64,000 bases of DNA, taken from NCBI RefSeq assembly GCF_030410045.1, contig NZ_JAUFRA010000005.1, forward strand, positions 186,001-250,000, written 5' to 3'. This DNA comes from Marivivens donghaensis. GTDB lineage: Bacteria; Pseudomonadota; Alphaproteobacteria; Rhodobacterales; Rhodobacteraceae. Made by a program: the position numbers and the translations under genes. Shown here in pieces: positions 8,408-15,954 of this stretch (its first letter is position 1; the number at the start of each line of letters is the position of its first letter). The notes beneath the pieces were generated by a model. That model saw nothing but the letters and a program-made list of their open reading frames with translations, made no database searches and was not told the DNA's origin.

Positions 8408-9409
8408 ATGACCGTTACCATCGGCATCAACGGGTTCGGCCGCATTGGCCGCTGCACCCTCGCCCACATCACCGAAGCTGCCCGCAATGACGTGCAAGTT
8501 GTCAAAATCAACGCCACTGGCCCGATTGAAACCAACGCACACCTGCTGAAATATGACAGCGTCCATGGCCGCTTTGGCTCTCCGGTTAAGGTGAGCGGCA
8601 ACACCATGGATCTGGGCCGCGGCCCAATCGAAGTGATGTCGACCTACAACCCCGAAGAACTGGACTGGTCTGGCGTCGACGTGGTTCTGGAATGCACTGG
8701 TAACTTCAACGACGGTCAAAAATCGGCTGTTCACCTCGATCGCGGCGCGAAAAAGGTTCTGATTTCGGCGCCTGCGACCAACGTTCAGCGCACCGTTGTA
8801 TATGGCGTCAACCACCGCCAATTGCTGGCTGACGACCGCATGGTATCGAACGGCTCTTGCACCACCAACTGCCTCGCTCCGCTGGCAAAGGTTCTCAACG
8901 ACGCGATTGGCATTGAATCGGGCATCATGACCACGATCCACAGCTACACCGGCGACCAACCAACGCTCGACCGTCGTCACAAAGACCTCTACCGCGCACG
9001 CGCTGCGGCAATGGCGATGATCCCGACCTCCACGGGTGCGGCTAAGGCGCTGGGTGAAGTTCTCCCTGAAATGAAGGGCAAACTGGACGGTTCCGCTGTC
9101 CGCGTCCCGACCCCGAACGTATCCGCCGTTGACCTGTCGTTCATCGCAGAAAAATCGGTCACCGTTGATGAAGTAAACGAAATCGTCCGCGAAGCCGCCC
9201 AAGGCTACATGGGCATGGTTCTGGGCTACGACGCAGAACAGAAGGTTTCCATCGACTTCAACCACACCACTGAATCGTCGATCTTTGCCCCCGACCAGAC
9301 CAAAGTCGTCGGCCGCATGGTTCGCGTCATGGCATGGTATGACAACGAATGGGGCTTCTCGGCACGTATGGCCGACGTTGCCGCCGCAATGGGCCGCCTC
9401 ATTCACTAA
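8408..9409 (+). CDS. gap: Glyceraldehyde-3-phosphate dehydrogenase, first paralogue
   Basis: 333 residues with the NAD(P)-fold start GINGFGRIGR, catalytic Cys151 in SNGSCTTNCL, the HSYTGDQ segment, and WYDNEWGFS near the end. The residue after IN in the second strand is Ala36 (INATGPIETNAHL), whereas the downstream paralogue has Asp36 (INDLGP). That Asp normally binds the adenosine ribose and favours NAD; its loss is seen in NADP-using GapB-type enzymes acting in gluconeogenesis, as in Bacillus. I therefore infer an NADP-capable, gluconeogenic role. The ATG at 8408 follows AGAGGATG; an earlier in-frame start at 8342 would add 22 unconserved residues. Confidence 0.93.
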   Translation: MTVTIGINGFGRIGRCTLAHITEAARNDVQVVKINATGPIETNAHLLKYDSVHGRFGSPVKVSGNTMDLGRGPIEVMSTYNPEELDWSGVDVVLECTGNFNDGQKSAVHLDRGAKKVLISAPATNVQRTVVYGVNHRQLLADDRMVSNGSCTTNCLAPLAKVLNDAIGIESGIMTTIHSYTGDQPTLDRRHKDLYRARAAAMAMIPTSTGAAKALGEVLPEMKGKLDGSAVRVPTPNVSAVDLSFIAEKSVTVDEVNEIVREAAQGYMGMVLGYDAEQKVSIDFNHTTESSIFAPDQTKVVGRMVRVMAWYDNEWGFSARMADVAAAMGRLIH

Positions 9410-9450
9410 TCAATTGCATAGCGTCATGGCTGCGGGGTAAACCCGTGGCC

Positions 9451-9591
9451 ATGAACAGCACAACGACCTACACGCTTTTCGCGTTGATCGTGACGGGTTT
9501 CGTCATCGATATGGCTCTCGGCCTCGGGGGCACCCTGTTTATCCTCAAAGAACTGTTTGATCTGACAGAATGGTTGGCATTCTGGCGCTGA
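9451..9591 (+). CDS. Small single-TM protein between the gap genes
   Basis: A 46-residue frame beginning MNSTTTYTLFALIVTGF, with one hydrophobic helix (about residues 7-32) and the ending LTEWLAFWR. It lies 41 bases after gap1 and 107 bases before gap2. I recall short membrane proteins with a similar DxxxWxAFWR ending next to gap in other Rhodobacterales, which supports it being real, but the function is unknown. The ribosome site is weak (GGGGTAAACCCGTGGCC). Confidence 0.55.
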   Translation: MNSTTTYTLFALIVTGFVIDMALGLGGTLFILKELFDLTEWLAFWR

Positions 9592-9642
9592 TTGCGCTGG
9601 TTTTGCCCTATTCACTGTTGACCTTTGGCGAGAAATCGCAAT

Positions 9643-9673
9643 GTTAGCGCCAACGGAGAGAGTTAGCGCCAAC
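9643..9673 (+). promoter_or_regulatory. Tandem LacI-type operators upstream of gap2
   Basis: GTTAGCGCCAAC occurs twice, at 9643-9654 and 9662-9673, with centres 19 bp apart. It is identical to a site before gap1. The second copy ends 25 bases before the gap2 start, so binding would block transcription or sit at the promoter's downstream edge. Confidence 0.65.
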
Positions 9674-9698
9674 ATTACCCCGTTCTGGAGGACATCTT

Positions 9699-10700
9699 AT
9701 GGCAGTCAAAGTCGCAATTAACGGTTTCGGTCGCATCGGCCGCAACGTCCTGCGCGCAATCGTTGAATCCGGCCGCACCGATATTGAGGTTGTAGCGATC
9801 AACGATCTGGGTCCGGTTGAAACCAACGCACACCTGATCCGCTTCGATTCTGTTCACGGTCGTTTCCCGAGTGAGGTGACCACCACCGAGGACACCATCG
9901 ACGTCGGTCGTGGCCCGATCAAAGTGACCGCAATCCGCGATCCCAAAGAATTGCCTTGGGGCGATGTGGACATCGCGCTGGAATGCACTGGCATTTTCAC
10001 CGACCGTGAAAAAGCAGCGTTCCACCTCGAAAACGGCTCGAAGCGCGTTCTCGTCTCGGCTCCATCGAGCGGTGCAGACAACACCATCGTTTACGGTGTG
10101 AACCACAACTCGCTGAAAGCTGACCAACTGGTTGTCTCGAACGCATCCTGCACCACGAACTGCCTGTCGCCTGTTGCCAAAGTGCTCAACGACAAGGTTG
10201 GAATCGTCAAAGGCTTCATGACCACCATCCACTCCTACACGGGTGACCAGCCGACGCTCGACACCATGCACAAGGACCTCTACCGCGGACGTGCGGCAGC
10301 AATGTCGATGATCCCGACCTCGACTGGCGCTGCTAAGGCCGTTGGCCTCGTGCTGCCGGAACTGAACGGCAAACTCGACGGCGTTGCGATCCGCGTGCCG
10401 ACCCCGAACGTTTCGGTCGTTGACCTAACGTTCGAGGCCGCTCGCACCACCACCGTTGCTGAAATCAACGAAGCGATCATTGAGGCCTCGAACGGCGGGC
10501 TCAAAGGTATCCTCGGCTACACCAGCGTTCCAAACGTTTCGATCGACTTCAACCACGACCCACATTCGTCGACCTTCGCGCTCGACCAGACCAAAGTTAT
10601 GGACGGCACCATGGTCCGCATCCTGACATGGTACGACAACGAATGGGGCTTCTCGAACCGCATGGCAGACACTGCCGTCGCGATGGGCAAGCTGATCTAA
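9699..10700 (+). CDS. gap: Glyceraldehyde-3-phosphate dehydrogenase, second paralogue (NAD type)
   Basis: 333 residues, closely similar to the gene upstream. It has GINGFGRIGR-type dinucleotide binding, Asp36 in INDLGPVETNAHL (the usual NAD-selective residue), catalytic Cys151 in SNASCTTNCL, and WYDNEWGFSNRM. This is the standard glycolytic enzyme, converting glyceraldehyde-3-phosphate to 1,3-bisphosphoglycerate. GGAGGACATCTT precedes the ATG. It has its own operators and a strong terminator, so it can be expressed separately from gap1. Confidence 0.96.
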   Translation: MAVKVAINGFGRIGRNVLRAIVESGRTDIEVVAINDLGPVETNAHLIRFDSVHGRFPSEVTTTEDTIDVGRGPIKVTAIRDPKELPWGDVDIALECTGIFTDREKAAFHLENGSKRVLVSAPSSGADNTIVYGVNHNSLKADQLVVSNASCTTNCLSPVAKVLNDKVGIVKGFMTTIHSYTGDQPTLDTMHKDLYRGRAAAMSMIPTSTGAAKAVGLVLPELNGKLDGVAIRVPTPNVSVVDLTFEAARTTTVAEINEAIIEASNGGLKGILGYTSVPNVSIDFNHDPHSSTFALDQTKVMDGTMVRILTWYDNEWGFSNRMADTAVAMGKLI

Positions 10701-10720
10701 TCAGCCCCTCTCAGAATACC

Positions 10721-10753
10721 AAAGGCCGCCCCGTCAATCGGGCGGCCTTTTTC
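10721..10753 (+). terminator. gap2 terminator
   Basis: The 11-bp stem AAAGGCCGCCC/GGGCGGCCTTT with an 8-base loop is followed by more T. Confidence 0.9.
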
Positions 10754-10760
10754 GTTGCCC

Positions 10761-10804
10761 CTTTGTGCCTGAAATATCCCGGGGGTTTGGGGGCAGCGCC
10801 CCCA
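10761..10804. repeat. GC-rich intergenic repeat, copy 1
   Basis: CTTTGTGCCTGAAATATCCC and the following GGGGGT match the copy at 14735 with three differences over 26 bases. They are followed by the hairpin GGGGGC-AGC-GCCCCC. Elements with this AATATCCCGGGGG core are common between genes in Rhodobacterales. A second hairpin (GGGGGCCACTGCCCCC) follows at about 10829. Confidence 0.6.
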
Positions 10805-10868
10805 TCACTTCAAATAAAAACGGGGGCCACTGCCCCCCGCTCTCAATCTCTCAGGTCTGAAGAACCGA

Positions 10869-11414
10869 TCACTCGGTAACAGTCACCGATGCCATCATGT
10901 CAGGCTGACCGATCACGGCGCCGTTTGCGCCTTCACCGCGCTTAATCGCATCAACGATCTCCATGCCTTCGGTCACAGTGCCCACGACGGTGTAATCCCC
11001 GTTGAGGAAGTAGCCAGGCTGGAACATGATAAAGAACTGGCTATTGGCCGAGTTCGGATCAGCCGCGCGCGCCATACCAACGACACCACGGTCGAATGGC
11101 AGGGCCGAGAACTCCGCCGGAAGGTCAGGCAGGGTCGATCCACCCATACCCGCCATCGACATATCGCCGCCCATACGGCCGAACTCTACGTCACCCGTCT
11201 GCGCCATAAAGCCGTCAATCACGCGGTGGAACACCACACCATTGTAGAGCCCTTGGTTCGCCAGTTCGGTGATCCGCGCCACGTGCTGAGGCGCGACATC
11301 GTCGAGAAGGTCGATATGGAACGTGCCGTTTGCTTGACCCGAAACGGTCACATCCAACCCAGTTGCCAGCGCAGGGCCAGCCACCAAAGTCAGAACACAC
11401 GCGAGCTTATACAT
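10869..11414 (-). CDS. ppiA: Periplasmic cyclophilin-type peptidyl-prolyl isomerase
   Basis: 181 residues: a signal peptide (MYKLACVLTLVAGPALA), then a cyclophilin domain with GVVFHRVIDGFMAQTGD and NSANSQFFIMF, which hold the family's catalytic Arg and Phe/Gln residues. It catalyses proline cis-trans isomerisation during folding in the periplasm. Its start lies inside the end of the upstream cyclophilin gene (8-base overlap), so the two are translated together: a cytoplasmic form followed by an exported form. Confidence 0.92.
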   Translation of the reverse strand: MYKLACVLTLVAGPALATGLDVTVSGQANGTFHIDLLDDVAPQHVARITELANQGLYNGVVFHRVIDGFMAQTGDVEFGRMGGDMSMAGMGGSTLPDLPAEFSALPFDRGVVGMARAADPNSANSQFFIMFQPGYFLNGDYTVVGTVTEGMEIVDAIKRGEGANGAVIGQPDMMASVTVTE

Positions 11415-11916
11415 CTGCGGCTACTTTCACGCTGATCATTTTGTCGGGATCGACGGGCGGTTCGCCACGAACGATCTTGTCGACAAATTCCATGCCCGAC
11501 AGCACACGACCGTAGACGGTGTATTGGCCATTCAGGAAATGGTTGTCTTTGAAGTTGATAAAGAACTGGCTGTTGGCCGAGTTCGGGTTCATCGAACGGG
11601 CAGCACCCAGCGTGCCGCGATCGTGCGGCAGACGCGAAAACTCTGCAGGAAGGTCAGGCAGATCCGAACCACCCGTGCCGGCGCGGTTTTTGTTGTAGGC
11701 ATCGCTGTCGATGTTGCCGTGCTCTACGTCGCCAGTTTGCGCCATGAAACCGTCGATCACGCGGTGGAACACAACGCCGTCATATTTGCCAGCGCGTGCC
11801 AGCTCTTTCATGCGGGCGGTATGTGCGGGCGCAACGTCAGCCAGAAGTTCAATCACAACCTGACCGTCTTTGAGCTCGATGATCACTGTGTTTTCAGGGT
11901 CTTTGATATCGGCCAC
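11407..11916 (-). CDS. ppiB: Cytoplasmic cyclophilin-type peptidyl-prolyl isomerase
   Basis: 169 residues with GVVFHRVIDGFMAQTGDVEHGN and NSANSQFFINF, and no signal peptide. The start is a GTG at 11916, placed by an ideal AAGGAGG six bases upstream; longer in-frame starts have no such site. It diverges from pgk, with the pgk operator between them. Confidence 0.93.
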   Translation of the reverse strand: MADIKDPENTVIIELKDGQVVIELLADVAPAHTARMKELARAGKYDGVVFHRVIDGFMAQTGDVEHGNIDSDAYNKNRAGTGGSDLPDLPAEFSRLPHDRGTLGAARSMNPNSANSQFFINFKDNHFLNGQYTVYGRVLSGMEFVDKIVRGEPPVDPDKMISVKVAADV

Positions 11917-12009
11917 GGGGACCTCCTTGATTTCGCGTTCTTTGCACACTGACATAAGCCTCTTGCACGTCCTTGCCAAGGGATGCTCCCAGACCTTGCG
12001 TTGAAAGGC

Positions 12010-12030
12010 GATAACGAGGATACCGCTATC
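12010..12030 (+). promoter_or_regulatory. LacI-type operator upstream of pgk
   Basis: GATACCGCTATC (12019-12030) is a 10-of-12 palindrome that fits the gap/fba pattern. GATAACGAGGAT overlaps it on the left as a possible half-site. It lies 32 bases before the pgk start, in the pgk/ppiB divergent region. Confidence 0.55.
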
Positions 12031-12062
12031 AGATATCAACCCAAGATTTGACGGAGGCGCAG

Positions 12063-13238
12063 ATGGCTTGGAAAACACTCGACGATATGGACCTCAATGG
12101 AAAACGCGTTCTGGTGCGCGTGGATATCAACGTCCCCGTCGAAAACGGCGTTGTGACCGACACAACCCGCATTGACCGCATCGTGCCCACCGTCAAAGAC
12201 ATCGTTGCCGCTGGCGGTATTCCGATCCTCCTCGCCCACTTCGGTCGCCCCAAAGGCAAAGTCGTGCCAGAGATGTCGCTGCGCGTGACCCTGCCCGCGC
12301 TTGAGGCCGCACTGGGATCGTCTGTGACCTTTATCGAAGTGCCCAACGCGGACGAGATGAAAGCCCTCACCCACGGCACCATCGTGCTGGTTGAGAACAC
12401 CCGCTTCACCCCGATGGAAGAAGAGAACAACCCAGAGATGGCGAAATACCTCGCGACCTTGGGCGATATCTACTGCAACGACGCCTTCTCTGCCGCGCAC
12501 CGCGCCCACGCCACCACCGAAGGCGTGGCTCACCTCCTGCCCTCTTGCGCGGGTCGCCTGATGGCCGAAGAACTCAGCGCATTGGAAAAGGCTCTCGGCT
12601 CGCCCGTGCGTCCCGTTGTGGCTGTTGTTGGCGGCGCGAAAGTCTCGACCAAGCTCGACCTCCTTGGCAACCTCGTGGGCAAAGTCGATCACCTCGTGAT
12701 CGGCGGCGGTATGGCGAACACCTTCCTCGCCGCCCAAGGCATCAATGTCGGCAAATCGCTCTGCGAACATGATCTGGCCGATACTGCCCGCGACATCCTC
12801 GCCAAAGCCGCCGATGCTGGCTGCGAGATCATCCTGCCCCGCGATGTCGTCGTCGCCCGCGAGTTCAAAGCCAACGCTGACAACGAAACCGTTGCGCCAG
12901 AGTCGGTCCCCTCTGACGCGATGATCCTCGACGCTGGCCCCGAAACCGTCGCCTACATCAGCGAAGTTCTCGACCGCGCCGAAACCCTGATCTGGAACGG
13001 CCCTCTCGGTGCCTTCGAAATCGAACCCTTTGACGCCGCCACCAACGCCGCCGCGAAAAAAGCGGCAGAGCTGACCAAGGCTGGCAAACTCGTCTCCGTC
13101 GCGGGCGGGGGTGACACCGTCGCCGCCCTGAACAAAGCCGGCGCCGCAGAGGCCTTTACCTACATCTCCACCGCTGGCGGTGCCTTCCTTGAATGGATGG
13201 AAGGCAAGGTCCTCCCTGGCGTCGCAGCCCTCGAATGA
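12063..13238 (+). CDS. pgk: Phosphoglycerate kinase
   Basis: 391 residues. Conserved stretches are KRVLVRVDINVP, the substrate-site LLAHFGRPKGK, NDAFSAAHRAHA, GGAKVSTKLDLL and WNGPLGAFE, with GGGDTVAALNKAG near the end for ADP/ATP. It makes ATP from 1,3-bisphosphoglycerate, the product of the gap enzymes upstream. ATG 12063 follows GGAGG; starts further up lack a ribosome site. Confidence 0.96.
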   Translation: MAWKTLDDMDLNGKRVLVRVDINVPVENGVVTDTTRIDRIVPTVKDIVAAGGIPILLAHFGRPKGKVVPEMSLRVTLPALEAALGSSVTFIEVPNADEMKALTHGTIVLVENTRFTPMEEENNPEMAKYLATLGDIYCNDAFSAAHRAHATTEGVAHLLPSCAGRLMAEELSALEKALGSPVRPVVAVVGGAKVSTKLDLLGNLVGKVDHLVIGGGMANTFLAAQGINVGKSLCEHDLADTARDILAKAADAGCEIILPRDVVVAREFKANADNETVAPESVPSDAMILDAGPETVAYISEVLDRAETLIWNGPLGAFEIEPFDAATNAAAKKAAELTKAGKLVSVAGGGDTVAALNKAGAAEAFTYISTAGGAFLEWMEGKVLPGVAALE

Positions 13239-13263
13239 AGCATTTTGAAAGAAAGTGAACAGT

Positions 13264-13296
13264 GATAGCGTTATCCTAAAAATCGTTATCGCTATC
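13264..13296 (+). promoter_or_regulatory. Paired LacI-type operators upstream of fba
   Basis: GATAGCGTTATC (13264-13275) and GTTATCGCTATC (13285-13296) have centres 21 bp apart, two helical turns. Both match GWTNNCGNNAWC. They are 91 bases before the fba start codon, so fba has its own controlled promoter although pgk is just upstream. Confidence 0.65.
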
Positions 13297-13386
13297 ACAT
13301 TTGCAACCTGCGCCCCGCTTTCCTACAAGCGGGGCGCAGGCCGTTTAAGGCCTTAAAAATTCTTAATATTTCACGAGGATTTAGTA

Positions 13387-14277
13387 ATGAACCCGCAGAT
13401 GGCCGCTAAGGTATCCGAAGGCAAAGGCTTTATCGCAGCTCTCGACCAGAGTGGCGGCTCGACCCCCAAGGCCCTGCGCCTCTACGGTGTTGAAGAAAGC
13501 GAATACAACGGCGACGCCGAGATGTTCGACATGATCCACCAGATGCGGTCGCGGATCATCAAATCCCCCTCCTTCACAGGCGACAAAATCGTCGGCGCGA
13601 TCCTCTTTGAAATGACCATGGACCGCGACATTGACGGCACCCCGACCGCTGAATTCCTCTGGAACGCAAAATCGGTCGTGCCCTTCCTGAAAATCGACAA
13701 GGGTCTCGCAGACGAGGCAAACGGCGTTCAACTGATGAAACCGATGCCAGAGTTGGACACCCTGCTCGCGCGCGCCGTGACCAAAGGCATCTTTGGCACC
13801 AAAGAACGCTCGGTCATCAACGCTGCCAACGCCGAAGGCATCAAAGCCGTCGTCGCGCAGCAGTTTGAAATCGGTATGCAGGTTCTCTCGCACGGCCTGA
13901 TGCCGATCATCGAGCCCGAAGTGAACATCACCATCGCCGATAAGGCCGAGGCCGAAACCATCCTGCGCGACGAAATCCTCGCTCAGCTGGACGCTCTGCC
14001 CGCCGACAAACAGGTGATGCTGAAACTCTCGCTCCCTTCGGTCGAAAACTTCTACAAACCGCTCGTCGATCATCCCCGCGTGATGAAAGTCGTCGCCCTC
14101 TCTGGTGGCTACTCCCGCAAGGACGCAAACGACCTCCTGTCGAAACAAACAGGCATGATCGCCTCCTTCTCGCGCGGCCTGACCGAAGGCCTCTCGGCCA
14201 AACAGTCTGATGCAGAATTTGACGCCATGCTCGCCGCATCGGTTGGCTCGATCTATGACGCTTCGGTTGCAGGCTAA
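13387..14277 (+). CDS. fba: Class I fructose-bisphosphate aldolase
   Basis: 296 residues, beginning MNPQMAAKVSEGKGFIAALDQSGGSTPKALRLYG, the signature of the bacterial class I (Schiff-base, metal-free) aldolase of about 296 residues. FLKIDKGL and MLKLSLPS contain candidate active-site lysines. It interconverts fructose-1,6-bisphosphate and the two triose phosphates. No class II aldolase is in the window. Confidence 0.94.
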   Translation: MNPQMAAKVSEGKGFIAALDQSGGSTPKALRLYGVEESEYNGDAEMFDMIHQMRSRIIKSPSFTGDKIVGAILFEMTMDRDIDGTPTAEFLWNAKSVVPFLKIDKGLADEANGVQLMKPMPELDTLLARAVTKGIFGTKERSVINAANAEGIKAVVAQQFEIGMQVLSHGLMPIIEPEVNITIADKAEAETILRDEILAQLDALPADKQVMLKLSLPSVENFYKPLVDHPRVMKVVALSGGYSRKDANDLLSKQTGMIASFSRGLTEGLSAKQSDAEFDAMLAASVGSIYDASVAG

Positions 14278-14287
14278 AGACAAAGCG

Positions 14288-14310
14288 GGGCGCCTTCGGG
14301 CGCCCTGTTT
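14288..14310 (+). terminator. fba terminator
   Basis: GGGCGCC-TTCG-GGCGCCC, a stable tetraloop hairpin, followed by TGTTTCTTT. Confidence 0.85.
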
Positions 14311-14426
14311 CTTTCCTGACTCTACTCAAAAAAACTTTGCGAAATAACCCTTTGGGGGATTCACAAAACGAATCAGATGTGCGAATCTAGCGTCAACACC
14401 CGTCAGAGGTGATTTTGAGGCATGTT

Positions 14427-14729
14427 ATGAATCGCAGCGCACGGCCCGCTATGGGCTCTGTTATTTACTTTACTGTTTTGATCCTTCTGGGTCTCTACTT
14501 CACCTTTGCCGCTGTGCAGGGTGAATACGGTGTCTTCCGCCGCGCTGAAATTGATGCCCAAGCCCGTGAATTGCAGGCCGACCTCGACGCGCTGAACGTC
14601 GAAGTGGCGCATATGCAAAACCTCACCCGCCGTCTCTCTGACAATTACCTCGACCTCGACCTTCTCGACGAACGCGCCCGCGATGTTCTCGGCATGGTCC
14701 GCTCGGACGAGATCGTAATCACCCGATAA
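14427..14729 (+). CDS. ftsB: FtsB/DivIC-like septum formation initiator
   Basis: 100 residues with a short cytoplasmic N-terminus, one TM helix (about residues 9-30, VIYFTVLILLGLYFTFAAV), then a periplasmic coiled coil (residues ~38-80) and the ending ERARDVLGMVRSDEIVI, the FtsB pattern. It links FtsQ and FtsL in the division complex. ATG 14427 has TGAGG 7 bases before it; a GTG at 14409 would add six residues. The gene lies between fba and pdhA, as often seen in alphaproteobacteria. Confidence 0.88.
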   Translation: MNRSARPAMGSVIYFTVLILLGLYFTFAAVQGEYGVFRRAEIDAQARELQADLDALNVEVAHMQNLTRRLSDNYLDLDLLDERARDVLGMVRSDEIVITR

Positions 14730-14734
14730 TCCTG

Positions 14735-14790
14735 CCTTTGTGCCCCCAATATCCCGGGGGTGAAGGCGCAGCCGAGGGGGCAGAGCCCCC
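14735..14790. repeat. GC-rich intergenic repeat, copy 2
   Basis: CTTTGTGCCCCCAATATCCC plus GGGGGT, then GGGGGCAGAGCCCCC. It matches the copy at 10761. It follows ftsB and its hairpin plus TTTT may also end that transcript. Confidence 0.6.
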
Positions 14791-14865
14791 TTTTCGCCCT
14801 TTGTTTACAGGGGCGTAACGCTGCCTTGCACGCCGTGCAACCCACCTATCCAACTCTGACCGATA

Positions 14866-14921
14866 TTGACACTCGCTTTATAAATCCCAATCCTGTATAG
14901 ATAGTTTAACACTAAACTATC
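14866..14921 (+). promoter_or_regulatory. pdh operon promoter region with perfect inverted repeat
   Basis: TTGACA lies at 14866-14871. A perfect 9-bp inverted repeat GATAGTTTA-ACAC-TAAACTATC spans 14900-14921 and ends 22 bases before the pdhA start. It overlaps a TATAGAT sequence that may be the -10. It differs from the gap/pgk/fba operators, so a different regulator is likely. Confidence 0.55.
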
Positions 14922-14943
14922 GCCATCACAGGACGGAGGACCT

Positions 14944-15933
14944 ATGGCCGCTAGAAAACCAGCCGCACAGGCAAACGTGTCCAAGGAAGAGCTGCTGAGC
15001 TACTACCGTGACATGCTTCTCATCCGCCGCTTCGAAGAAAAGGCCGGCCAGCTTTATGGCATGGGTCTTATCGGCGGCTTCTGTCACCTCTACATCGGTC
15101 AAGAAGCGGTCGTCGTCGGCCTCGAAGCTTGCACCAAAGAGGGCGACAAACGCGTCACCTCCTACCGCGACCACGGTCACATGCTCGCATGTGGTATGGA
15201 TGCAAACGGTGTGATGGCAGAACTTACCGGCCGCGAAGGTGGCTACTCCAAAGGTAAGGGCGGCTCCATGCACATGTTCTCCAAGGAAAAGCACTTCTAC
15301 GGCGGCCACGGCATCGTTGGCGCTCAGGTGCCGCTTGGTGCAGGTCTGGCCTTCTCGGACAAATACCGCGGCAACGACAACGTCACCTTCGCCTACTTCG
15401 GCGATGGCGCTGCGAACCAAGGTCAGGTTTACGAGACCTACAACATGGCGGAACTCTGGGACCTTCCGGTGATCTTCGTCATCGAGAACAACCAATACGC
15501 TATGGGCACCTCGGTGGCACGCTCCACCAAATCGACCTCGCTCTACGGTCGCGGCGAAGCTTACGGCATCAAAGGCGAAGAAGTTGACGGCATGTCCGTC
15601 CTCGCCGTCAAAGAGGCTGGCGAACGCGCTGTTGCGCACTGCCGCGCAGGCAAAGGCCCCTACATCCTAGAGGTCAAAACCTACCGCTACCGTGGCCACT
15701 CCATGTCGGACCCTGCGAAATACCGGACCCGCGAAGAAGTGCAGAAAATGCGCGAAGAGCGTGACCCGATCGAACAGATCCGCGCGATGTTGCTCACGGG
15801 CAGCCATGCTTCCGAGGACGATCTGAAAAAGATCGACAAGGAAATCAAAGACATCGTGAACGAGTCCGCCGAATTCGCGAAAACCAGCCCGGAACCAGCT
15901 CTTGATGAGCTGTGGACCGACATTTACGCGTAA
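14944..15933 (+). CDS. pdhA: Pyruvate dehydrogenase E1 component, alpha subunit
   Basis: 329 residues. Contains RRFEEKAGQLYGMGLIGGFCHLYIGQEA, the ThDP/Mg motif GDGAANQGQVYETYNMA...NNQYAMGTS, and the loop YRYRGHSMSDPAKYRTREE with the family's regulatory serines. It decarboxylates pyruvate together with PdhB. GGACGGAGGACCT precedes the ATG. First gene of pdhABC. Confidence 0.97.
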   Translation: MAARKPAAQANVSKEELLSYYRDMLLIRRFEEKAGQLYGMGLIGGFCHLYIGQEAVVVGLEACTKEGDKRVTSYRDHGHMLACGMDANGVMAELTGREGGYSKGKGGSMHMFSKEKHFYGGHGIVGAQVPLGAGLAFSDKYRGNDNVTFAYFGDGAANQGQVYETYNMAELWDLPVIFVIENNQYAMGTSVARSTKSTSLYGRGEAYGIKGEEVDGMSVLAVKEAGERAVAHCRAGKGPYILEVKTYRYRGHSMSDPAKYRTREEVQKMREERDPIEQIRAMLLTGSHASEDDLKKIDKEIKDIVNESAEFAKTSPEPALDELWTDIYA

Positions 15934-15954
15934 GATCGAGAGAGGACATCACAC

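Noticed and set aside
7226..9406. 726-residue minus-strand open frame spanning the DUF808 gene and gap1
   Set aside because: Only the part from ATG 8194 looks like a protein family; the upstream part is antisense to gap1 and results from its codon bias.
9570..9647. 25-codon frame MVGILALIALVLPYSLLTFG between the gap genes
   Set aside because: Hydrophobic and starting with ATG, but overlapping the 46-residue frame with no ribosome site; too short to support.
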